From the NCBI RefSeq assembly GCF_000215995.1, contig NC_015680.1, positions 1,116,001 through 1,180,000 on the forward strand: 64,000 bases of DNA, in the 5' to 3' direction. Position 1 is the stretch's first letter. Each line of letters starts with the position of its first letter. Made by a program: the position numbers and the translations under genes. The notes under the pieces were generated by a model, which was given only the letters and a program-made list of their open reading frames with translations, was not told where the DNA came from and searched no databases. The DNA comes from Pyrococcus yayanosii CH1 (GTDB taxonomy: Archaea > Methanobacteriota_B > Thermococci > Thermococcales > Thermococcaceae). This document shows, in pieces, positions 52,413-61,991 of the stretch.

Positions 52413-52712
52413 TCACTCACCCTCCTCCTTCTGTATGAGCCCGTCCCTTATTAGGATGTACTTGGGTTCTATGTAGAGCATCCTCTCCTTGCTGTCGTAG
52501 GCCTTGGCGTAACCCTTGCTAACATAGCTTCCGAAGTAGCTCCTAATGTACTGTATGACCGTCGTCTCGGGGTTAAGGTCGAGCATTGCCACGAGCTTGC
52601 CCTTGACATCCTTCCTGCTCGGGGTCGGTTCGCCTGGGTGATATATCTCGAAGTATATCTCCTTCCTGCCTATAAGCTTGTTCTCCTTGATTTCCGTAAT
52701 CCTAATCTCCAT
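52413..52712 (-). CDS. rps24e: Ribosomal protein S24e
   Basis: The 99-residue 30S protein has the pattern [42 protein letters not shown] and a [18 protein letters not shown] segment. Its start overlaps the dephospho-CoA kinase gene by 11 bases. Confidence 0.96.
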   Translation of the reverse strand: MEIRITEIKENKLIGRKEIYFEIYHPGEPTPSRKDVKGKLVAMLDLNPETTVIQYIRSYFGSYVSKGYAKAYDSKERMLYIEPKYILIRDGLIQKEEGE

Positions 52713-53238
52713 CGCGAACCACCTCCATCCTCCTCATTATCTCCGCGCACCTGCGCTTGCATTCGGGGATGACCTTTATAAGTACTATCCCTTCACGGGG
52801 CTGACCGTAAACCACCAAGGTTCCAGGGGAGGCGTAGAGGACGGCAGGTATGGTCGCTAGATCCTCTTCTCCTCCAACAATTATGTAAACCCTCTTGCCC
52901 CTCCCGACGAGCTCGTAGGCTTTCCTTATGGCCTCTAGCAGCTCCTTAGTAATCGTGCCGGGCGGGTTCTGAACGGTTATCACCACGGCATCAGGCTCTA
53001 TGTCTGGCTTGTAGTCCCTGCGCTCTGTTCTGTGGTCGTAGATGGCGATGGAGGGCTTAACACCAAGCTTTAAAACATTTTCCGTAACGACATCCCCAAC
53101 CGTTACAAGGTTTCGAGCCCGAGCTAGCCTCTCCCTCACCTTAAGGTAGGGGCCCGGGATCGGGCCCCGGATGAGCTCTCCCAAAGGCCTCTTTAGCTCT
53201 CCCCTAAGCTCAGGGGGAAGCCTGAATAGGACTGTCAT
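52702..53238 (-). CDS. GTP-dependent dephospho-CoA kinase
   Basis: The 178-residue DUF359 protein carries out the last step of CoA synthesis in Thermococcales, phosphorylating dephospho-CoA with GTP. Recognisable are [52 protein letters not shown] and [18 protein letters not shown] with YGQPREGIV. It starts one base inside the Spt4 stop and lies in the transcription-ribosome operon. Confidence 0.93.
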   Translation of the reverse strand: MTVLFRLPPELRGELKRPLGELIRGPIPGPYLKVRERLARARNLVTVGDVVTENVLKLGVKPSIAIYDHRTERRDYKPDIEPDAVVITVQNPPGTITKELLEAIRKAYELVGRGKRVYIIVGGEEDLATIPAVLYASPGTLVVYGQPREGIVLIKVIPECKRRCAEIMRRMEVVRDGD

Positions 53239-53423
53239 CAGCGCACCCGTATAGCGTACTTGCCCGGAGCCTTTGCCCCAAGCCTCTTCGCTATCTCGGA
53301 ATTCTCAACGTCGAGGATTATGACGAGATCGAACCACTCCTCACTGAGATCCTTGCTCCCACAAATCGGACAGCGATCCTCCATCGTGATGTAGTGGCAA
53401 TTCCTGCAGGCCTTCTCCGTCAC
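53238..53423 (-). CDS. spt4: Transcription elongation factor Spt4
   Basis: The 61-residue protein has CRNCHYI and CPICGSKDLSEEW, a zinc finger of two CxxC, and an alpha-beta end IILDVENSEIAKRLG. It pairs with Spt5 on RNA polymerase. It overlaps the Rpo7 gene by 4 bases. Confidence 0.96.
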   Translation of the reverse strand: MTEKACRNCHYITMEDRCPICGSKDLSEEWFDLVIILDVENSEIAKRLGAKAPGKYAIRVR

Positions 53424-53986
53424 TTCTTACCCTCCTTCTCTTTCCTCTTCTCCTTCTCAATCCAATCGAACTTTCCGAGGCCAGGTTGCCTCATGGTCAG
53501 GCCTATCTTGTTCTCCCTTATGATGCGGCTCTTATCGCTGATTGCTATGATTCTAGCCCTGACCTCGTCCCCTACCTTGAGGAGGTACTTCTTCTCCTTT
53601 CCAACGAACTGCTTGTTCCTCTCGTCGAAAACGACGTAATCATCCATGAGCTGGGAGATGTGAACCAGACCGTCCATGGGGCCTATCCTGATGAAGGCAC
53701 CGAAGGGAGCCGCGTCAACGACAATGCCCTCCACGACTTCATGCATCTCAGGCTTCCAGACGAGAACGTCAAAGACGGCTTCGTGGTAAGTGGCCCCATC
53801 CCCCGGGACTATTATTCCATCTCCGACCTCTTTTACTTCAAGGATTGCCAAGATAACGCCGTCGTCCCTGTCGTAGGTGCCCTCGTAAGTCTCCCTGAGG
53901 ACTATCTTGGCGGCCTCCTTGGGATCCATAGTGAACATCCTCGGAGGAATCCTGACAACGTCCTTGACCGTCACGAGCTTGTACAT
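53420..53986 (-). CDS. rpo7: RNA polymerase subunit Rpo7 (E')
   Basis: The 188-residue subunit has an N-terminal tip domain (YKLVTVKDVVRIPPRMF, with YDRDDGVILAILEV) and an S1 RNA-binding domain (VEGIVVDAAPFGAFIRIGPM, DGLVHISQLMDD). With Rpo4 it forms the stalk of the polymerase. It starts the operon Rpo7, Spt4, dephospho-CoA kinase, S24e and S27ae. Confidence 0.97.
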   Translation of the reverse strand: MYKLVTVKDVVRIPPRMFTMDPKEAAKIVLRETYEGTYDRDDGVILAILEVKEVGDGIIVPGDGATYHEAVFDVLVWKPEMHEVVEGIVVDAAPFGAFIRIGPMDGLVHISQLMDDYVVFDERNKQFVGKEKKYLLKVGDEVRARIIAISDKSRIIRENKIGLTMRQPGLGKFDWIEKEKRKEKEGKK

Positions 53987-54015
53987 TCCTCAACCCCCGC
54001 AAAAAGAGTGAAAGA

Positions 54016-54549
54016 TCACTTGGCCCCAAACTTTTCCTTGTAGAGCTCGATTGCCCTTAGGATTTCCCTCTTTGCAACCTCGGCGTTCTCCCAGCCCTCG
54101 ACTATTATCTCCTTGCCCTGGAGCTCCTTGTAGCGCTTGAAGAAGTGGGCTATCTCATCGAGGAATGCCTTGGGAACGTCGTCGATATCCTTCCAGTCCT
54201 TGAAGTAGGGATCCTCGACCGGAACGGCCAGGACCTTGTAATCCTTGTCGCCGCTGTCTATCATCTTGAAGAGCCCTATGGGCCTCGCCTCGACGATGGT
54301 AAGTGGGTAAACGGGCTCTCTCATGATGACCATGATATCGAATGGATCATCATCGTCATACCAAGTTCTTGGGATTATGCCATAATCCACTGGATAGAAG
54401 AACGGACTGTAGAGCACTCTATCAAGCTTTAGAAGTCCGGTCTTCTTATCGAGCTCATATTTGTTCCTGCTGCCCTTGGGTATCTCTATGAGGGCGTAAA
54501 CGACCTCGGGAACGTCCGGTCCGGGCTCAAGGTCATGGAACGGGTTCAT
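54016..54549 (-). CDS. ppa: Inorganic pyrophosphatase
   Basis: The 177-residue class I enzyme has [39 protein letters not shown], and [17 protein letters not shown], containing the metal-binding Asp and Glu residues. It drives biosynthetic reactions by removing pyrophosphate. The ATG at 54549 (MNPFHDL) fits the family length. Confidence 0.96.
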   Translation of the reverse strand: MNPFHDLEPGPDVPEVVYALIEIPKGSRNKYELDKKTGLLKLDRVLYSPFFYPVDYGIIPRTWYDDDDPFDIMVIMREPVYPLTIVEARPIGLFKMIDSGDKDYKVLAVPVEDPYFKDWKDIDDVPKAFLDEIAHFFKRYKELQGKEIIVEGWENAEVAKREILRAIELYKEKFGAK

Positions 54550-54620
54550 GGCTACCACCCCGGCTGCTTTTTCGAGAACTCATAAAAGTTTTCCTGCACT
54601 AAGCTGGAGGGGGAGCACTT

Positions 54621-55466
54621 TTAAAGTTGTCGGCCGAGCTCCTCCCACTTCCTCTTCATCAGCAGGGCATCTCCTTCTACGTTCGGGCTCTCGCTTATGA
54701 CGACCCCCTTGACGCGGAATTCCTTTAAGATCCTCAACAGGTCCTCCCACCTCAGATCGCTCTCCTGCAGGTTCAAATGCCTCCTTTCTCCCTTGTCCGT
54801 GTATTCTATACCACTCATGTGGATGTGCATGTTATCGAGGGCCTCCTTCCCCAGTTCCCCCTCGATGAGGGCCAGCATCTCCCGCCACTCCTCAGGAGAG
54901 TTGCAACGACCTGTCCTAGCGTGGGCATGGGCAAAGTCTATAGCAGGAAGAACCATCTCGATGTCCTGGCTCAGCCTTATCAACTCTCTAAGGTCACCAA
55001 ACTGAACTGGCTTTCCTGTGAGTTCTGGCCTTATCCAGACCTTTACACCTCTGTCTTGGAGCTCCCTGACAATATCTCGCAGAGCATCCTTAATCCTCTT
55101 GTAAACAACTTCCGGCGGCTGTTTCATGTAGTAACCTGCATGGAAGACGAGGCTCCATCCCCCCGCCTCATGAAGCCTCTCGGCACTCTGGATTATCCTA
55201 GCTTTGCTAATCTCTACCTTGGACTTCTCCATTGCATTGAGGTTTATGTAGTAGGGGGCGTGGGCCGTGAGTAGAACGTCGTTTTTTCTGGCCACATACT
55301 TTATCTTCTTAGCTAGCTCGGGTTTTATGTTTACCCCCCGCACAAACTCCAACTCCATTGCATCGAGACCAAGCTCCCTAACCCGTTCTATTCCTTTTAT
55401 CGTCGAGGGCTTTGGGGTCGAGAGGGGAATGCCAGCCGTGCCGAAGCGGAGCCTCTCAGCTTTCAT
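54621..55466 (-). CDS. Endonuclease IV-like TIM-barrel protein
   Basis: The 281-residue protein has the AP endonuclease 2/endonuclease IV pattern: LDAMELEFVRG, LLTAHAPYYINLNA, LVFHAGYYMK, IRPELTGKP, LPAIDFAHAHARTG, MHIHMSGIEY, and VVISESP. The His, Asp and Glu metal ligands are kept. In Pyrococcus such proteins are annotated as endonuclease IV; a sugar isomerase activity cannot be excluded. The ATG at 55466 (MKAERL) is preferred. Confidence 0.85.
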   Translation of the reverse strand: MKAERLRFGTAGIPLSTPKPSTIKGIERVRELGLDAMELEFVRGVNIKPELAKKIKYVARKNDVLLTAHAPYYINLNAMEKSKVEISKARIIQSAERLHEAGGWSLVFHAGYYMKQPPEVVYKRIKDALRDIVRELQDRGVKVWIRPELTGKPVQFGDLRELIRLSQDIEMVLPAIDFAHAHARTGRCNSPEEWREMLALIEGELGKEALDNMHIHMSGIEYTDKGERRHLNLQESDLRWEDLLRILKEFRVKGVVISESPNVEGDALLMKRKWEELGRQL

Positions 55467-55551
55467 ACCTACCACGAGAACCTTTTAGGCGCCCCTAAAT
55501 TTAAACCTTTGGAGCATAAGCCTTAAATCGTCCTCCACGTAATGGACTACG

Positions 55552-55860
55552 GTGGTGAGGGTGATAATTATCGAGTTCTCGGTCGTCCCCCTCGGGGAGC
55601 TCAGCCTGAGCCGCTACGTTGCCGAGATCATAAAGCTTCTTAAAGAGAAGGGAGTCAAGCATCAGCTCACCCCCATGGGGACCATAATCGAAGTTTCGAG
55701 CATCGAAGAGGGGTTTAAGATAATCGCGGAGGCCCACGAGCTCATGTTCAAGCTCGGCGCCAAGAGGGTGCTCACAAACATCAAGATAGACGACAGAAGA
55801 GACAAGGAAAGGGGGATGGAAGACAAGGTTCGGTCCGTCCTCGAGAAGGTGGTTGAATGA
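55552..55860 (+). CDS. MTH1187-type thiamine-binding protein (DUF77)
   Basis: The 102-residue ferredoxin-fold protein shows IEFSVVPLGELSLSRYVAEI, KHQLTPMGTIIEVSS and KRVLTNIKIDDRRD, the MTH1187/YkoF-like pattern. Homologues bind thiamine or its parts. It starts at GTG (55552 or 55555) and overlaps the DUF373 gene by 4 bases. Confidence 0.88.
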   Translation: MVRVIIIEFSVVPLGELSLSRYVAEIIKLLKEKGVKHQLTPMGTIIEVSSIEEGFKIIAEAHELMFKLGAKRVLTNIKIDDRRDKERGMEDKVRSVLEKVVE

Positions 55861-57005
55861 GGGTCCTCATCCTCGCGATAGACAGGGACGACGACTTCGG
55901 AGTGAAGGCAGATGTTAGGGGGCCTGTCATCGGTAGGGATGCCTGCGTGAAGGCCGCCCTGAAGCTCAGCCTCGCCGACCCGGAGGACAGTGATGCCAAC
56001 GTCCTCTATGCCGCCGTGAAGCTCTACGACGAGCTTAAGGGGAAGGGGGAGTTCGACGAGGTGGGAGTTGCCCTCATAACAGGTCATCCCGACGTCGGAG
56101 TTAAGAGCGATCTTGAGCTTGGCAGGCAGCTTGAGGAAGTTCTCAAGAAGTTTCCTGCGGACGGTGTCATAACTGTAACCGACGGCGCGGAGGACGAGCA
56201 GGTATTTCCCCTTATATCCTCCCGGGTCCCCATAATTAGCACTAGAAGGGTTGTCGTCAAGCAGAGCCCGGGTATAGAAACAACATACTACGTGATAGCG
56301 CGCTACGTTAGGGAGATACTCAGCGACCCCGAGGCATCGAAGATCCTCCTCGGAATCCCGGGCATGATAGTCCTGCTCTATGGCCTCGCTAGGCTTATCT
56401 CAATCAAGTACCCCCCGAGCGCCCAGATAGTCTCCTCAGCAGTGACAGGCTTCGTAATGCTCCTCGTCGGCGGCTATTTCTTTGCCAAGGGTTTTGGCAT
56501 TAGGGTATCCCTCAGGGAGAGCATAACCAAAGGATTCATAACTTTCATTTCCGTGGTAACAGGCCTCCTCGTGATAACCGCCGGAGCGATAAACGTCTAT
56601 CTTAGGCTGGAGGATATCGCCCTTGAGATGATTGGAGGGCAACCCGGTAGTGAGCTCATAGCTCTCCTGATATTCCTCAATGCCGTTAATTCGACGTTCA
56701 TTCTCGGTTTGGCCATAATGGTGGGCGGAAAGATAATCCAAGGATACCTACGCAGGGATTACCACCTCTGGTACTACGTGACGGGCCTAGTGATGCTCCC
56801 AGCCTTCTGGAAAGTTGTAGACCTTATGACCAAATACTCGAATCCCCTTATCACCCTTGAAAGGATCGAAATTGTCGAGGGAATCACCGTTATAGCTCTT
56901 GATATAGGATTGAGCATTCTCTTAGGCGCTTACCTTAGGGAAAGACTCAAGAGGTGGGTGGCAGGAGAAAATGAAAGAATTCAACCAGAGCGGCGCCTCC
57001 AGTAG
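55857..57005 (+). CDS. DUF373 membrane protein
   Basis: The 382-residue protein has a soluble N-terminal part (VLILAIDRDDDFGVKADVRG, GVALITGHPDVGVKSD, VTDGAEDEQVFPLISSRVPI) and about six membrane helices from residue 165 onward. The first part may bind a metal or phosphate via its Asp residues. It is widespread in archaea with no known function. Its end overlaps the opposing CARDB gene by 25 bases. Confidence 0.88.
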   Translation: MRVLILAIDRDDDFGVKADVRGPVIGRDACVKAALKLSLADPEDSDANVLYAAVKLYDELKGKGEFDEVGVALITGHPDVGVKSDLELGRQLEEVLKKFPADGVITVTDGAEDEQVFPLISSRVPIISTRRVVVKQSPGIETTYYVIARYVREILSDPEASKILLGIPGMIVLLYGLARLISIKYPPSAQIVSSAVTGFVMLLVGGYFFAKGFGIRVSLRESITKGFITFISVVTGLLVITAGAINVYLRLEDIALEMIGGQPGSELIALLIFLNAVNSTFILGLAIMVGGKIIQGYLRRDYHLWYYVTGLVMLPAFWKVVDLMTKYSNPLITLERIEIVEGITVIALDIGLSILLGAYLRERLKRWVAGENERIQPERRLQ

Positions 57006-59680
57006 ATGAGTATGCTCAGGACCAAGGCGAGAATGCCAGTTGCTACGGCAGTATTCCTCAGCTTCTCCTTCTCCTCGACGTTCTCCTGCACGGGCACCTC
57101 TATCGTGCCCTCAAAGATATAGACGTTGTCATCACCCTTCTCCCTGTCACCCACCGCCCTTATGCGGACCTGAATTGTATAGGTCTTGGGTATGGCGTTC
57201 TTACCGACCGTCAATGTTATCACGCCTTGGCCAGCCTGGCCCGGGTCGAGGTTACCAATGTAGTCCGTCCTCTTAACGAGGGTAAAGGGCTGGGAAGACC
57301 TCACGACGCCCTCTATGACGACGCTCTCAGCCTGCTCTCCTCCAACGTTCCTAACCGTTATGTAGACGTTAACATCCTCGCCCTGCGTAGGGGGTCTGTC
57401 AAACTTCACCTTCTCTATGACTATCCTTGGCTTCTCGGCCACTATTATCGGGAGCTCAAGCTGGAGCTTTCTCACCTCACCCGCAGGTCCCTTGTACGTG
57501 AGCTCGAGTGGGATGATGTATGTGCCCGCCTTCGCCCCATCATCCACGTTTATCCTGAAGCTTGCCCTGGCCGAATCCCCAGGCATTAGCGTTCCAATGT
57601 TTATTAACTGCTCGCTCGTCTCGCTAAGCTCGAAGGGGGGCTCAACAAGTGGTCTCAGTATTACATACCTCGCTACCCCGCTACCGATGTTCTCGACTTC
57701 GAAGGATACCTCGACGTTATCGGTCCCGGGCAGTACCCTCGAAGGCGAAGTAGAGACCTTTGACACTACAAGCATCTCTCTTCCCGTCACCTCTACGCCC
57801 ACGAGCCTCTCATCACTTATTTCTCTGTCATCTGGGGCCGAGAGATACTTCAGGGACACGCGAAGTGGATACACGCCATTCTCAAGTCTCTCGTTCGCCT
57901 TGAGTGTGAACTCAACCTTCAAGCTTTCGTTAGGCCTGATGATACTCCCATACCTGACGTTGTCCTCTCCTATGGGCAGAAAAGCCTGCACGTTCTCTCT
58001 TGCAAGCTCCTCCATTATCCTGTTGAGGGCCAAGGCAAGGTTCTCGCTGAGCTCTTGACTTCCCGTTATGGGCAAGTTGGAGAGGGCCGAGAGGTCAACC
58101 TTCTGAACATCTCTTCTCACAGAGACCTCGTAGGGGACGATCCTAACCTCGAGAGCCCTTGCATCACTCTCTCCAACGTTCTTTAGCTTCATGATAATTT
58201 TGAAGGTGTCCCCCGGCTCGACCTCCTTAGGATCAATCCTAACCTCCTCAATTTCTATAAACGCCGCCCTCCTCCTGATGACGGTTACTGAGAAGGTCAT
58301 CTCCTGCGTCTTCTCCTCGTTAGAGTTGCCTGAATAATACCTCAGCCTGAGCCTGAAGGTGTAGGTCCCCGTCTTCGTCGATTCAGCTACGTGAAGCCTG
58401 AAGGTGTGCTCGTATTCGCCCGCCGGGTTCACAAACTGGACAAAGAACTGGCCCGTCCCCTCAACAGGAATCACGGCGTTGTTCGAAAGCCCCTCAATCC
58501 TATCGATCACTAACTCTCCGAACACGTTCTTGGCTATATCCCTACCGGCGTTCCTCAGCCGGATGGTTAGGGAGAAATCCTCCCCGGGATGAACAATCCT
58601 AGGCCCTTTAATCTCTACAAGCTGAAAAGCGGCGTCTTCATCCCTGGCGACGGTCACTCCCGCAAAGTCGAAGAGCATCCTCCGCTCCATCTGATCGTCC
58701 TTAGTGTAGACGAAATAGACCACGGTAAGGTAGAGGGGATAAATTCCAGCCCTCGCGTTCTCGTTGACCTTGTAGCGAAAGGTCACGACCTTATCCTCTC
58801 CGGGCTCGAGGAAGTCGAAGTACTGGAAAGAGGTATGGGCAGGATAAAGGGCTCCCTGGGCGAGTCCAGTCTGGCTCAGGGTCTGGGGGATTATTGAGGC
58901 CGCTCCCTCCTCCCTGCTCTCCGGGATTACGGGGGTGGGCGATAGTATGACGGTTAAATACCTCACCTTCCTGGCCCCGATGTTCTTCAGGTGGACTTTC
59001 ACGTCAAAGACATCCCCCGGTCTAACAACCGTGGGAGTTTCTATGCTGGAAATAACAAGTCCCTGAACCATAGAGGCCCTCCATCCTGGGGGTCCGCTTA
59101 TACTCAGCTTGGCACCATTCGGATACACTAGCAAAGCGGTTATGTAAAGCTTGTTCCCCTTGTACTCAACCTCCATCGTCTCGTTCTCCCTGAGGGGTGT
59201 TAGGTAGGGAATTGGGTATGGCTTCATTATGTCCTCCACGGTCAAGCCAAGCTCCGGATGCTCCTCTATCGTCTTCACAACGGCCTCATAAATCTCAGCT
59301 GGAGATGCGGAGTTCAGCCAGAGGAGGAATTGAGCATACTCAATGGGATTGGAAACGTTGTAGCCAAGGGTCTCGGCCATCGCCATTAGGAAGGTCTCGT
59401 TTGAGAGGAGCTCCTGAATCTTAGCCTGGTCGGGCACCTCTATGACCCTGTACTCGAGATTTATCGGGTTGCCTTCCTCATCGAGGACTGCTATGAAGGC
59501 CACCCATTCTCCACTCGTGTAGTTCTTGTCCACGTTGCTCAGCACGACCGTGAGGGGACCTACGAGAACGTAGTCCCCCTTGTTGAGGTATCCCTCAAAG
59601 AGCAACGCGATATCCGTTCCGGCTACCGATATCGGGACGGTGAGAAGGAAGAGGATAAGGAGTGCCGCCCTAATCTTCAT
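56981..59680 (-). CDS. CARDB/S-layer-like surface protein of the RND cassette
   Basis: The 899-residue protein has a signal peptide (to about 20), a unique N-terminal part (to about 195), and then four or five immunoglobulin-like NEW3/CARDB repeats, recognisable by P-x-V-x-PGD-x-F-x-V and similar starts (PTVVRPGDVFDVKVHLKNIG, PRIVHPGEDFSLTIRLRNAG, IDPKEVEPGDTFKIIMKLKN). A C-terminal helix and RRR anchor it. The ATG at 59680 lies within the RND gene end, with AGGAGGTG before it. It is probably the outside partner of the exporter. Confidence 0.85.
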   Translation of the reverse strand: MKIRAALLILFLLTVPISVAGTDIALLFEGYLNKGDYVLVGPLTVVLSNVDKNYTSGEWVAFIAVLDEEGNPINLEYRVIEVPDQAKIQELLSNETFLMAMAETLGYNVSNPIEYAQFLLWLNSASPAEIYEAVVKTIEEHPELGLTVEDIMKPYPIPYLTPLRENETMEVEYKGNKLYITALLVYPNGAKLSISGPPGWRASMVQGLVISSIETPTVVRPGDVFDVKVHLKNIGARKVRYLTVILSPTPVIPESREEGAASIIPQTLSQTGLAQGALYPAHTSFQYFDFLEPGEDKVVTFRYKVNENARAGIYPLYLTVVYFVYTKDDQMERRMLFDFAGVTVARDEDAAFQLVEIKGPRIVHPGEDFSLTIRLRNAGRDIAKNVFGELVIDRIEGLSNNAVIPVEGTGQFFVQFVNPAGEYEHTFRLHVAESTKTGTYTFRLRLRYYSGNSNEEKTQEMTFSVTVIRRRAAFIEIEEVRIDPKEVEPGDTFKIIMKLKNVGESDARALEVRIVPYEVSVRRDVQKVDLSALSNLPITGSQELSENLALALNRIMEELARENVQAFLPIGEDNVRYGSIIRPNESLKVEFTLKANERLENGVYPLRVSLKYLSAPDDREISDERLVGVEVTGREMLVVSKVSTSPSRVLPGTDNVEVSFEVENIGSGVARYVILRPLVEPPFELSETSEQLINIGTLMPGDSARASFRINVDDGAKAGTYIIPLELTYKGPAGEVRKLQLELPIIVAEKPRIVIEKVKFDRPPTQGEDVNVYITVRNVGGEQAESVVIEGVVRSSQPFTLVKRTDYIGNLDPGQAGQGVITLTVGKNAIPKTYTIQVRIRAVGDREKGDDNVYIFEGTIEVPVQENVEEKEKLRNTAVATGILALVLSILIYWRRRSG

Positions 59681-61913
59681 TTTCAACACCTCCTAGCTTC
59701 CTCCCGAACTCGAGTTGGAGCAGGGCCGGAGTAACGAGGTAAGCCGAGAGCATCGAGGAGAATATTCCCACCGCTAAGACCTTTCCAAAGTCGTGGATGG
59801 CCGTGAGCTCGGCTGTCAAGAGGGAAAGAAAGCCACCGGCTGTCGTCAGGGCCCCCACGAGTATTGCAGGTCCTACACTTCCCATGGCTGTTATTATTGG
59901 GGCCCTGTTCCCCTCCCTAAGCTCTTCGAGGAAGCGGTGAGTTATGTGCATACCGTAGTCCACGCCAAGCCCTACGACCATGGAAACGACGCCCGCCAGT
60001 GTCTGAGTAAAAGGTATGCCAGCTAGCCCCATGTATCCTATCGTCCAAAGGGCTCCTAGGAACATGGGCATTAGCATGGCAAGGGCAACCGTAGGTCTCT
60101 TGAAGATAGCGAATACGACGAGAACCACTATGAGTGTCCCAACGGTCGAGATTCGATTAAGCTCATCGTTCACGAGGTTGTTGAGGACGTAGTTGAGATA
60201 GGCCTCCCCGGCGAGCCTTGCGGACACTCCTGGTGGAAAGTCCGCATTCTTAAGTTCCTCTTCAAAGTAGGCCATTATCTCGTTGAACACCTCCTGCCTG
60301 ACCCCCATAAAGTTGCCCTTCAGCCTTATCGTCGTCATGGAGTAGTCGTCGCTCACGAGGGAGGAGCCTTTGAGGACCTCCGCGATCTTTTCCTTGTCGT
60401 TCGGGATATATCCGTATTTCTCAATGACAACGTCAGCTATGCTCTCGGTCTCGAAGACGTTGTTCAGGCACGAGTCAGCCTTAATAGCCTCCTCAAACCT
60501 GTAGATGGCCCTTACTATGGTTGGATCTCTTACATCATCGGCTTTCACGAGTATTACAACTTCGTCCTGACCACCGAACTCCGACCGGATATCGCTCAGC
60601 GCTTCTATCTCAGGGAGCGTCGTGGGGATCATCTTCTCAAGCCTGACCTCCGTCGTCACGAGGGTAAAGCCGTAAATAGATAGGCCCGTTATGAGGCCGG
60701 CGACGAGGAGAGCACCCCACGGGGCCCTCTTTATGGCCCCGCCGAGGAACTCGAAGGCCCTTTTAATCCTCTCCGAGGTTCCCAGTCTCAGTCCCCCGCT
60801 TCTCCAACCCAGCCTTTTCCCTACCTCCTCCTCAAGGATTGCGACGGCAGGGGTCACGATGACGGCGTTCATTGCCGTAAGTCCAAGGCCCATAACGAGG
60901 GCCAAACTGAGCCGTCTCAGAGAGGGAAGGATTGATAGGGATAGCGCCAAAAAGCCGGCTATCGTCGTGAGAGCGGCCCCGAGCAAGGCCTTTCCAGTCT
61001 CAGCTATAGCTTCTTCCGCCGCTTCCTCGGGTGGCCTCCCCTTTGCCCTCTCCTCGTAGTAGCGGTTAGTCACGTGGACACCATAATCTATTCCCATCCC
61101 GATTATCATTGCCCCCACGGTGCTTGTGGCAAGGTCGAGGGGTATTCCGAGGAGTCCCATGAAGCCGAGGGTCATGATGACGCCGAATGTCAGTGGTATC
61201 AGGGGGACGAGCATCCTTATGGGGGAGCGATAGAAATAAATGAGTATCAGAACGACTATAACACCGGCAACGGCCATCGTCCTGTTCATGTCGGCCTGAA
61301 GCATCTCCAGTATTCGGTAGGTTATCCCGAGGTCCCCAGTCAGAACAGCCTCAACGCCCTCGGGAAAACCTGCCTTCTTGATATCTTCCAACATTTCTTT
61401 GTAAACCCGCACAAGAGCCTCTTGGTTACTTTCTCTGTTCAGTGTCACCACCACAAGGGTTGTCGAGTAATCCCGACTGACGAGGGAGCTCCTTGCATCC
61501 TCGGGAAGCATATCCAAGACGAACTTTGTCTCTTCGATAGTCCTCGGGAGCCTGCCCAGAACCTGAACGCAGATGTCAGCAATGCTAAAGGTATCCGTAA
61601 CGTACTCTCTCTCCATGAACCTCTGCTCAAGGTCATATATCGCCTTGATGACCCTTGGATCTCTTATATCGACTACGTCAGATCCAGTCCCTTTTATCCT
61701 CACGAGGACCAGAGCAGAGCCCCCGCTTCCAAACTCGTTCTGGAGAGTGTAATAGTCCTGGACAGCCTTCAGATCAGAGGGAAGTTGTTTAGAAAGGTCA
61801 CTTTCGAACTGGAGCTGAGACATACCATAAAAGGATAGGACTAGGAGGAAGAGCGTAACCAAGGCAAGGCTGTGCCTGTAAACCACTATTATCCTAGCGA
61901 GTCTCCGGAGCAT
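59670..61913 (-). CDS. RND/MMPL-superfamily exporter (HAE3-like)
   Basis: The 747-residue protein has 12 predicted helices in two halves, each with a large extracellular loop after the first helix. IIGMGIDYGVHVTNRYYEE and VVGLGVDYGMHITHRFLEE are the conserved GxxxDYG proton-relay helices of each half. The ATG at 61913 is preceded by GGGGGATC and by a palindrome and a TATA box. Relatives export hydrophobic compounds or lipids; the substrate is unknown here. It is coupled to the CARDB gene. Confidence 0.92.
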   Translation of the reverse strand: MLRRLARIIVVYRHSLALVTLFLLVLSFYGMSQLQFESDLSKQLPSDLKAVQDYYTLQNEFGSGGSALVLVRIKGTGSDVVDIRDPRVIKAIYDLEQRFMEREYVTDTFSIADICVQVLGRLPRTIEETKFVLDMLPEDARSSLVSRDYSTTLVVVTLNRESNQEALVRVYKEMLEDIKKAGFPEGVEAVLTGDLGITYRILEMLQADMNRTMAVAGVIVVLILIYFYRSPIRMLVPLIPLTFGVIMTLGFMGLLGIPLDLATSTVGAMIIGMGIDYGVHVTNRYYEERAKGRPPEEAAEEAIAETGKALLGAALTTIAGFLALSLSILPSLRRLSLALVMGLGLTAMNAVIVTPAVAILEEEVGKRLGWRSGGLRLGTSERIKRAFEFLGGAIKRAPWGALLVAGLITGLSIYGFTLVTTEVRLEKMIPTTLPEIEALSDIRSEFGGQDEVVILVKADDVRDPTIVRAIYRFEEAIKADSCLNNVFETESIADVVIEKYGYIPNDKEKIAEVLKGSSLVSDDYSMTTIRLKGNFMGVRQEVFNEIMAYFEEELKNADFPPGVSARLAGEAYLNYVLNNLVNDELNRISTVGTLIVVLVVFAIFKRPTVALAMLMPMFLGALWTIGYMGLAGIPFTQTLAGVVSMVVGLGVDYGMHITHRFLEELREGNRAPIITAMGSVGPAILVGALTTAGGFLSLLTAELTAIHDFGKVLAVGIFSSMLSAYLVTPALLQLEFGRKLGGVENED

Positions 61914-61926
61914 GAGGATCCCCCGG

Positions 61927-61950
61927 AACTTTCGGAAATTTCCGAAAGTT
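61927..61950. promoter_or_regulatory. Perfect 24-base palindromic operator
   Basis: The 12-base half AACTTTCGGAAA is followed directly by its exact complement TTTCCGAAAGTT. It lies between the minus-strand TATA (CACAATATAAAAC, 61949-61961) and the ATG of the exporter, so bound protein would cover the transcription start. The divergent regulator gene (61992) is the obvious binding partner. Confidence 0.8.
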
Positions 61951-61991
61951 TTATATTGTGAGAATTTTAAAAGGCTTTTGGTGTGGGTGGG